Source: Flavobacteriaceae bacterium
GTDB taxonomy: Bacteria > Bacteroidota > Bacteroidia > Flavobacteriales > Flavobacteriaceae
NCBI GenBank assembly: GCA_029248885.1
Contig: JAQWIL010000024.1
Coordinates: 1 to 38,306, forward strand
Direction: 5' to 3'
Length of the DNA: 38,306 bases
Shown here piece after piece: positions 32,359 to 38,306 of this stretch. The position numbers were made by a program, and so were the translations under genes. Positions within the stretch are counted from its first letter, which is position 1. Every line of letters starts with the position of its first letter. The notes beneath the pieces are model-generated. The model made no database searches. It was not told where the DNA came from and saw only the letters and a program-made list of their open reading frames with translations.

Positions 32359-35300
32359 TTGCAGTATCAAAAACATTTAGCGTTTATTTTTTATGGAATC
32401 ATAATTTATATTTGTTCCTGCTCAATGCTTTTTTGTCAAAATAGGGTAACAGGAATAATTCTAGATTCAATAACTAAATCTCCATTACCAGGAGCAACTA
32501 TTCAAAATCTTGATTTAAATAACATTGGCGTAACATCAAGTTTTGATGGAATCTTTTCTATTGAAGCTGTCAATGGAAATCGCATTCAAGTCAGTTATAT
32601 CGGTTACGAGTCTTATTCATTTATTGCAGTTAATACATCACAAAAAATTGAGATTTTTTTAGAAGAAAGTAGCTTTAAAATGGATGATGTTGTTGTCACT
32701 GCTCTTGGAATTGCTAGAGAAGAAAAATCTCTAGGTTATTCAGTTCAATCAGTCGATAAGGAAGTATTATCAAATAATACAAGTGTGAATTTTATCAACA
32801 AATTATCTGGTCAAGTAGCTGGATTAAACATTAGTTCAACTTCAAATGGACTTTCCTCATCAAATAGAATTTTAATTAGAGGTAGCAGCTCATTAACTGG
32901 CAGCGATCAACCTCTTTTCGTAATTGATGGTTTAATTGTTAACAGCGAACCTGGAGAAAATTTTGGATCTCAAGATGGTGGTATAGACTATGGTGACCCT
33001 TTAAGTACTATTAACTCTGATGATATTGAGTCAGTTACAGTTCTAAAAGGACCAGGAGCAACAGCCCTCTATGGTTCTCTGGGCACAAACGGAGTTATTG
33101 TAATAACAACAAAAAAGGGGACAAAGGGCGAGAATTTAAAAGTTAGCGCTAGCTCATCATTGATTACAAATCAAGCTTTTATTTTTCCTGATTTTCAAAA
33201 TGTTTACGGGAGAGGCTCAAAAAATACCTTTACTAAGTACAATTCTCAAAGTTTTGGACCTGCATATGATGGCTCAAATTTTATTAATTGGCTTGAGAAC
33301 GAAGTCCCTTACAGTCCAGTTTTTAATCAGATGGAATCATTTTTTAGAGATGCCACCACTACTTCTCATAACTTGCAAATATCAGGAGGAAATACAAAAA
33401 GTCAATTTTTACTATCCTCAAGTATATATGATGCAGAAAGCATAATGCCTAATAGCAACATTATTAGAAAAACATTAAACCTTACCTATTCAACAAATAT
33501 ATCGGATAAATTAAAATTTAATTCAAAAATAAGCTACTTCAATCAGGATGCATTCAATCGACCTAACTTAGGTGGTTCACCAGATAATCCTGTAAGAAAT
33601 TTCTATTTGATGCCACGATCGGTGAAATTGAGTGATTTGACCGATTATATTAGTGAGTCAGGACGCGTTATTACATGGGATGGAAAGACTGAAGGTAGTT
33701 TTAACCAAAATCCCTATTGGGGTATAAACTTAAATACCAATGAAGACGTTAGAGATAGAATTATTGCTAGTCTTGATTTCAATTATGATGTCTTTCCTTG
33801 GTTAAATGCAATTTTTAGAGCTGGTTGGGACGTTATTTCAGATACTAGAGAAAAAAGAATAGCAGAATATACTGTATATAAGACATCGCCAGTAGCTACA
33901 TTTTCCCATAGCAAAAGTAACAGATCAATTTCGAATCTAGACTTTATATTGAGTGCTCAAAATAGCTGGGATAATTTTGATTTTAGCCTTACAACAGGGG
34001 CAAGTAGAATCAATAACTCTATTCGAAGTTTGTCCTCAAATGGAGATGATTTAGCAAATCCTGATTTATGGGTTATAAATAATTTCAAAGAAATTAATTC
34101 CACTCAAGGAATTAGTGACAAAAGATTAAATTCACTTTTCTCAACTCTTAACGGTTCATGGGATAACAAACTTTATTTAAATTTAACCTTTAGAAATGAT
34201 TGGAGTTCGGTACTTCCGAAAGTAAATAGAAGCTTTTCATATTGGAGTAGTAATCTAAGTTGGATTATTAGTAATAGTTGGGACAATTTTCCAAAATCAA
34301 TTGACTTTGCTAAATTTAGACTCTCATTAGCAAAAGTTGGAAATGCGAATAGTCTTACCACTAGCGCACTATTTTTTAATTATACTCCGAGTACTGGTCA
34401 CCTAGGACAGCCATTTACTAGACTTCCTAGAATTGGACCTAATTCATATATAAAGCCTGAGTCAACTTTGGCTTATGAAATTGGACTAGACCTCAGGATT
34501 TTTAAAGGAAGATTAAACATTGATTTTAGTTTATATCAAAATGATTCTTCCAATCAAATTTTTACAGCTCCTGTTGCTAGTACAACTGGATTTCAAAAAC
34601 AATGGATAAATTCTGGATCAATTAGAAATAGAGGTTTAGAAATAATCTTAAAGTCTGACATAGTAAAAAATTCTAATTTTAGGTGGAACTTGATTGTTAA
34701 TGGTTCTATTAATGATAATAAGGTTTTAGTGCTCAGTGAGGATTTACCAATTTTAATTCTTGGTGGAAGTAGGTCTGGAATTAGTGTCCAAGCGAGAACA
34801 GATTTTAGAAGTGATTTACTTGTAGGCAGTAAATTTTTAAAAAATGGTTCTGGGCAATATATCTTGGATGAATTTAATTTACCTCAAATTGAAAGAGATG
34901 AAAATGGAAATTCGGATTTTATACTTGGTCAGGTTCAGCCAGATTATTTGATTGGCTTCATAAATTCTTTCGACTATAAAAATCTTTCATTCTATTTTTC
35001 CATTGATTCCCAATTAGGTGGAAGTATTTTTAGCTCATCATATGCTAGTGGTTCAGCTGTTGGGACATTACAACACACTATTGATGGAAGAAAAAGTTGG
35101 ATTAACTCTGAAAATGCAAGAATGGAACTAGGCTATTCTCAACAAGAATGGATAGCTACAGGCGGAATACCTATTTCAGGTGTTGATGAAGACGGCAATC
35201 AGGTTTCAGGTTTTTTAGAACCTGAAAGATATTGGAGTAGGATGTCTGGTGTCAACGAGGCTAATGTATTTGACTCATCATTTGTTAGACTAAAAGAAGT

Positions 35301-35517
35301 CTCTATTTCATATAACTTTCCAGAGCGATATTTTGAAAATCTTTTTTTAGAGAGTGCCTCAATTAGCTTATTTGGTAGTAATCTTGCTTATATTGTAAGG
35401 GAAACCAAAGGGTTTTCCCCTCAATCATCATTATCTTCCGGAAAAGCACAAGGAATTGAATCATTTGCTTTTCCCACAACAAGGAGTATTGGCGCTAAAA
35501 TCCTTATAAAAATATGA
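32359..35517 (+). CDS. SusC/RagA family TonB-linked outer membrane transporter
   Basis: 1052 residues from a TTG start; the first in-frame ATG comes only after the signal peptide, so the TTG is preferred. A signal peptide (about 1-26) is followed by a carboxypeptidase-regulatory-like beta domain (about 28-105, VTGIILDSITKSPLPGATIQ), then the plug domain (DDVVVTALGIAREEKSLGYS through the RIRG-like ILIRGSSSLTGSDQPLFVID and VLKGPGATALYGSLGTNGVI), then a long beta-barrel ending SIGAKILIKI. SusC proteins import oligosaccharides or peptides through the outer membrane with a SusD lid. The ligand cannot be read from sequence; the GH20-type neighbour hints at amino-sugar glycans. It overlaps susD by four bases. 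Confidence 0.94.
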   Translation: MQYQKHLAFIFYGIIIYICSCSMLFCQNRVTGIILDSITKSPLPGATIQNLDLNNIGVTSSFDGIFSIEAVNGNRIQVSYIGYESYSFIAVNTSQKIEIFLEESSFKMDDVVVTALGIAREEKSLGYSVQSVDKEVLSNNTSVNFINKLSGQVAGLNISSTSNGLSSSNRILIRGSSSLTGSDQPLFVIDGLIVNSEPGENFGSQDGGIDYGDPLSTINSDDIESVTVLKGPGATALYGSLGTNGVIVITTKKGTKGENLKVSASSSLITNQAFIFPDFQNVYGRGSKNTFTKYNSQSFGPAYDGSNFINWLENEVPYSPVFNQMESFFRDATTTSHNLQISGGNTKSQFLLSSSIYDAESIMPNSNIIRKTLNLTYSTNISDKLKFNSKISYFNQDAFNRPNLGGSPDNPVRNFYLMPRSVKLSDLTDYISESGRVITWDGKTEGSFNQNPYWGINLNTNEDVRDRIIASLDFNYDVFPWLNAIFRAGWDVISDTREKRIAEYTVYKTSPVATFSHSKSNRSISNLDFILSAQNSWDNFDFSLTTGASRINNSIRSLSSNGDDLANPDLWVINNFKEINSTQGISDKRLNSLFSTLNGSWDNKLYLNLTFRNDWSSVLPKVNRSFSYWSSNLSWIISNSWDNFPKSIDFAKFRLSLAKVGNANSLTTSALFFNYTPSTGHLGQPFTRLPRIGPNSYIKPESTLAYEIGLDLRIFKGRLNIDFSLYQNDSSNQIFTAPVASTTGFQKQWINSGSIRNRGLEIILKSDIVKNSNFRWNLIVNGSINDNKVLVLSEDLPILILGGSRSGISVQARTDFRSDLLVGSKFLKNGSGQYILDEFNLPQIERDENGNSDFILGQVQPDYLIGFINSFDYKNLSFYFSIDSQLGGSIFSSSYASGSAVGTLQHTIDGRKSWINSENARMELGYSQQEWIATGGIPISGVDEDGNQVSGFLEPERYWSRMSGVNEANVFDSSFVRLKEVSISYNFPERYFENLFLESASISLFGSNLAYIVRETKGFSPQSSLSSGKAQGIESFAFPTTRSIGAKILIKI

Positions 35518-36995
35518 TGGCGAAAAATTCACTCAAACATATTTTGATACCAGTTCTAATATTTTCGTGCCTTAGTTGTACCAAAGATTTTGATGAAATT
35601 AATTCTCCAAAAACAGGAGCTGTAACAACTGAGCCAGACGGATTATTCACTGCCGCTGTTCAAAGAGGAAGTATGACTTGGTATATGTATGACCGATTAC
35701 AGCGGTATACTGCAAATCAATATATGCAATACAATACTTTAACTGGTTCAGGAAGTCTTGATCATTATGAACCCTCGTACGGGATTTTTTCTGATATATG
35801 GGATAGATCATATGGCGATCAAAGTTGGGAATTAGCACCTCTATTTTATATAAGTCACACGATTGAAGTGTGTATTGACAGGGAGAATCCCATTAAAGAA
35901 GGAATTGCTAGAATATGGAAGTCATACCTTTTTCAACGAATTACAGATTTGTATGGAGACATCCCATATTCTGAAGCCTTTATCAAACCTCTTCCAAAGT
36001 TTGATACGCAAGAATCTATATATATCGACTTAATAGATCAAATTAACATTGGTAAAAATCTCCTATTATCCAATGGAAACTATGAATCATACGGTCGTGC
36101 AGATTTAATTTATAATGGTTCTATTGAAAAATGGGAAAAATTTGCAAATGTTTTATTACTCAGAATTGCCTTGAGAATTATCAATGTTGCCCCTGAGTTA
36201 TCTAAGGAGGTCATTAATAGCCTAAAAAGTGGACCATATTTTACATCCAATGATGACAATAATAAGATGCAATGGGATGAGACGTCATCTAATATATACT
36301 TTAGAAATCCAATATTAGTAACAGAAGTATTTAATAATACAAGAGTTTCTGAAAGAATGATTAATTTTTTAAAGGAAAATTCTGATCCAAGACTAATTCA
36401 ATATGCAAAACCTGCAAGACTTGATGGGGAATATAGAGGGTTAAAAAACGGAATGGATCCAAATAATCAGTCAGTCTATGATCTTGAATATTACGATAGA
36501 TATAGCCGGCTTGGAGAAGCATTTGTTAAAGATGATGGAGTAACCTATAATATTCATTATGCTGAATCTTGTTTTTTAAGAGCGGAGGCAGCTTTAAGAG
36601 GACTTACTAATGAAGATCCAGAAGAATTATACAATTTAGGAATCAGAGCTGCAATGGAAATGTATGGAATTAATGATGATGTAAATCAAATAGATAATTA
36701 TATTAATCAACCTGAAATAAGTTATAATTCAATAATGGGTCTTGAACAAATTATAACCCAAAAATGGGTTGCTTTGTGTATGAATGGAGTTGAAGCGTGG
36801 ATTGAAAAGCGCAGAACGGGCTTCCCAATATTTGAAGAATTAGAATACTCGGGCCCAATAAATAATGGTCAATTTCCAAGACGATTAACTTACAGCGCAT
36901 CCGAAAGAAGACTTAACCCCCAAAATTTACAAGAAGCCATCGACAGGATGGGTGAAGATGAACAAACTACACCAGTTTGGTGGGATGATTATTAA
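35514..36995 (+). CDS. SusD/RagB family nutrient-binding outer membrane lipoprotein (SusD-like type 2)
   Basis: 493 residues. The signal peptide ends in a lipobox (FSCLSC) with C22 the likely lipidated residue; it is followed by TKDFDE, an acidic stretch of the kind that sends Bacteroidota lipoproteins to the cell surface. The body has the TPR-like pattern of SusD, with QRITDLYGDIPYSEAF near residue 140 and the near-terminal QKWVALCMNGVEAWIEKRRT, typical of the SusD-like 2 group. It forms the binding lid over the SusC barrel encoded just upstream (four-base ATGA overlap). The next gene follows after 28 bases and may belong to the same transcript. Confidence 0.93.
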   Translation: MMAKNSLKHILIPVLIFSCLSCTKDFDEINSPKTGAVTTEPDGLFTAAVQRGSMTWYMYDRLQRYTANQYMQYNTLTGSGSLDHYEPSYGIFSDIWDRSYGDQSWELAPLFYISHTIEVCIDRENPIKEGIARIWKSYLFQRITDLYGDIPYSEAFIKPLPKFDTQESIYIDLIDQINIGKNLLLSNGNYESYGRADLIYNGSIEKWEKFANVLLLRIALRIINVAPELSKEVINSLKSGPYFTSNDDNNKMQWDETSSNIYFRNPILVTEVFNNTRVSERMINFLKENSDPRLIQYAKPARLDGEYRGLKNGMDPNNQSVYDLEYYDRYSRLGEAFVKDDGVTYNIHYAESCFLRAEAALRGLTNEDPEELYNLGIRAAMEMYGINDDVNQIDNYINQPEISYNSIMGLEQIITQKWVALCMNGVEAWIEKRRTGFPIFEELEYSGPINNGQFPRRLTYSASERRLNPQNLQEAIDRMGEDEQTTPVWWDDY

Positions 36996-37023
36996 TTAAA
37001 ATTTGTTAACTAAAACTGTAAAT

Positions 37024-38306
37024 ATGATACATTTTAACTTTAAGTTTATACTAATAGGAGTTATTACTTTATGCTCCTTTACCGGCTTTTCTCAAGCCGG
37101 ATTCGATATCGGAAATACTTCATCTGTTTTAGATGGTTCCGATAAAGGAATCACAGGAGGTGATCGTGGATTTTCATTTAATTCCACTCATGTTTATGTT
37201 GCTAACACTAGTAAAGTAGTAACATATTACAAAATCGGGACAACAGACTCAGGGACATTAGATCCAGCTGGAATAACTGGAGGGACACTCTTTTTATTTG
37301 ATGTTGTTGCCACTGAATCTGGAATTTTAGGCTCTAATCTAGCATTGGGGAATTCTTCTGGAACCGCTAAACTCAAAATTTATAAATGGACTGATAACAG
37401 CTCAGCTCCTACAGTCCTACTTGAGTTTACTGCTCCTGATGGGTCCAGACTAGGGGAAGAATTTACCTTTTCTGGAACTGCTAATGGAGACGGAACACTT
37501 CATGTTTTGGATAGGAGTGCATCAGGAAACGCTTACATTTGGAGTGTTGTTAATGGTGCCATTGCAGATCAAGCAAATCCAACAGTTATAAATTTTGCTG
37601 GTCTAGCAAATCCTGGTGCAACACCAAATATTAATGCTGTTTATTCTGCAGGTGTTAAATACTGGCTAATAGATGGTTTTGGTATTGCTCCTGTTTTATA
37701 TTCAGAGGATGGGCAAACAGCTTTAACTTCATTAACAGGAGGAAATGTTTCATCATCAAGAATAGGAAAGGACATTGTTGAATTTAACAATAAGCGTTAT
37801 TATATCACAACCAAAGGGAATACAGGAGCTGGAATAGAAATTTATGATATTAGTGGTGGAGCTCTTATTTCAGCTTTTAACACTATTAGTCCCTCTACAA
37901 AAATTTATTCGAGTGCATTTAATTCCAATGCAAATGGTAATGGTAATGGTATTACACATATTGAGACTCATGTTGATGTTGTAAATAATGAAGTTCGCGT
38001 TTTAAGTGGGTCAACTAATAATGGTTTTGAATTTGTAAAAATACCTGGTAACAGATCAGGTCTTGACTTTTCATCCATTAAATCTCATTTTGATGGATCT
38101 TCATTATCTGAGTTAGATTATTCTGGGAACTCAAACAGAGGGTTCTCCTTTAACTCAACACATGTATATGTTGCTGGAAATAACAAAGCTTGGTACTTTG
38201 ATCACACTGATTCTAGTGCTGCCGGAACACAACTCTCTTTAGGTACAGCAGTAACCCAAGGTTTTTATGGACTAAAGTTAGCAGATGTGTTCGCTACCGA
38301 GAATGG
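37024..38306 (+). CDS. Secreted protein with duplicated domain, 3' partial
   Basis: The frame is open to the end of the window (427 codons seen) from an ATG 28 bases after susD. A signal peptide (about 1-24, ending GFSQ) leads into a Ser/Thr/Asn/Gly-rich beta-type sequence. The segment RGFSFNSTHVYVA occurs at residues 48-60 and again, identical, at 372-384. Around each copy the order is also similar (a Gly-rich lead, then this strand, later DVVATE or DVFATE), so a unit of about 324 residues seems to be tandemly duplicated. Regular strand-turn patterns (EIYDISGGALIS, LYSEDGQTALTS) suggest a propeller-like fold, which is inference. I do not recognise a specific family; it resembles uncharacterised secreted proteins encoded beside SusC/SusD pairs. 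A substrate-binding role at the surface is only a guess. Confidence 0.8.
   Translation, partial: MIHFNFKFILIGVITLCSFTGFSQAGFDIGNTSSVLDGSDKGITGGDRGFSFNSTHVYVANTSKVVTYYKIGTTDSGTLDPAGITGGTLFLFDVVATESGILGSNLALGNSSGTAKLKIYKWTDNSSAPTVLLEFTAPDGSRLGEEFTFSGTANGDGTLHVLDRSASGNAYIWSVVNGAIADQANPTVINFAGLANPGATPNINAVYSAGVKYWLIDGFGIAPVLYSEDGQTALTSLTGGNVSSSRIGKDIVEFNNKRYYITTKGNTGAGIEIYDISGGALISAFNTISPSTKIYSSAFNSNANGNGNGITHIETHVDVVNNEVRVLSGSTNNGFEFVKIPGNRSGLDFSSIKSHFDGSSLSELDYSGNSNRGFSFNSTHVYVAGNNKAWYFDHTDSSAAGTQLSLGTAVTQGFYGLKLADVFATEN

Overview
The window comes from a member of the Bacteroidota, most likely a gliding, Flavobacteriia-type bacterium. The evidence is a gldB-gldC pair, a SusC/SusD pair, a fragment resembling a type IX secretion (T9SS) sorting tail, promoters of the Bacteroidota form (TTG, 17-21 bases, TAnnTTTG), and a division/wall cluster without murF or ddl. 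Genus cannot be fixed from this sequence alone.

Region 1 (1-9180, plus strand) is a dense housekeeping run. It holds the 3' part of a fused DAHP synthase/chorismate mutase, rsgA, dtd, a MazG-like gene and aroA, most of them overlapping. A clear promoter then opens queA-rlmN, and a second promoter inside the end of rlmN serves a polyprenyl diphosphate synthase. dnaG ends the run; its primase has lost the four usual zinc ligands.

Region 2 (9177-13443, mixed strands) holds a LuxR-type response regulator whose phosphoacceptor Asp is Glu, nadE, the gliding genes gldB and gldC, engB and an alpha/beta hydrolase.

Region 3 (13444-29096, plus strand) is a complete Bacteroidota-type dcw cluster: mraZ, rsmH, a ftsL-like gene, ftsI, murE, mraY, murD, ftsW, murG, murC, ftsQ, ftsA, ftsZ and a yqeY-like gene. 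No gap between genes exceeds about 10 bases, so it is probably one transcript of about 15.4 kb. Its promoter carries three AAAGTGGTA repeats at exact 10-base spacing, the expected binding site of MraZ itself. The enzymes make lipid II (murE, murD and murC for the peptide, mraY and murG for the lipid steps), and FtsQ/L/I/W/A/Z build the septum.

Region 4 (29142-38306) begins with tRNA-Arg(TCG), after which base composition turns much more AT-rich. About 550 bases follow that hold only decayed coding scraps. Then come a divergent GH20-type secreted glycosidase, a SusC/SusD pair and a secreted, internally duplicated protein cut by the window end. This looks like a small glycan-utilisation locus. 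Its composition and its position after a tRNA suggest separate acquisition, but no integrase or repeated attachment site is visible.

I found no CRISPR array, insertion sequence or rRNA. The less usual items are the zinc-less primase, the Asp-to-Glu regulator with a nearby 12-base palindrome, the divergent GH20 protein with an unassigned N-terminal domain, and the duplicated secreted protein at the right edge.
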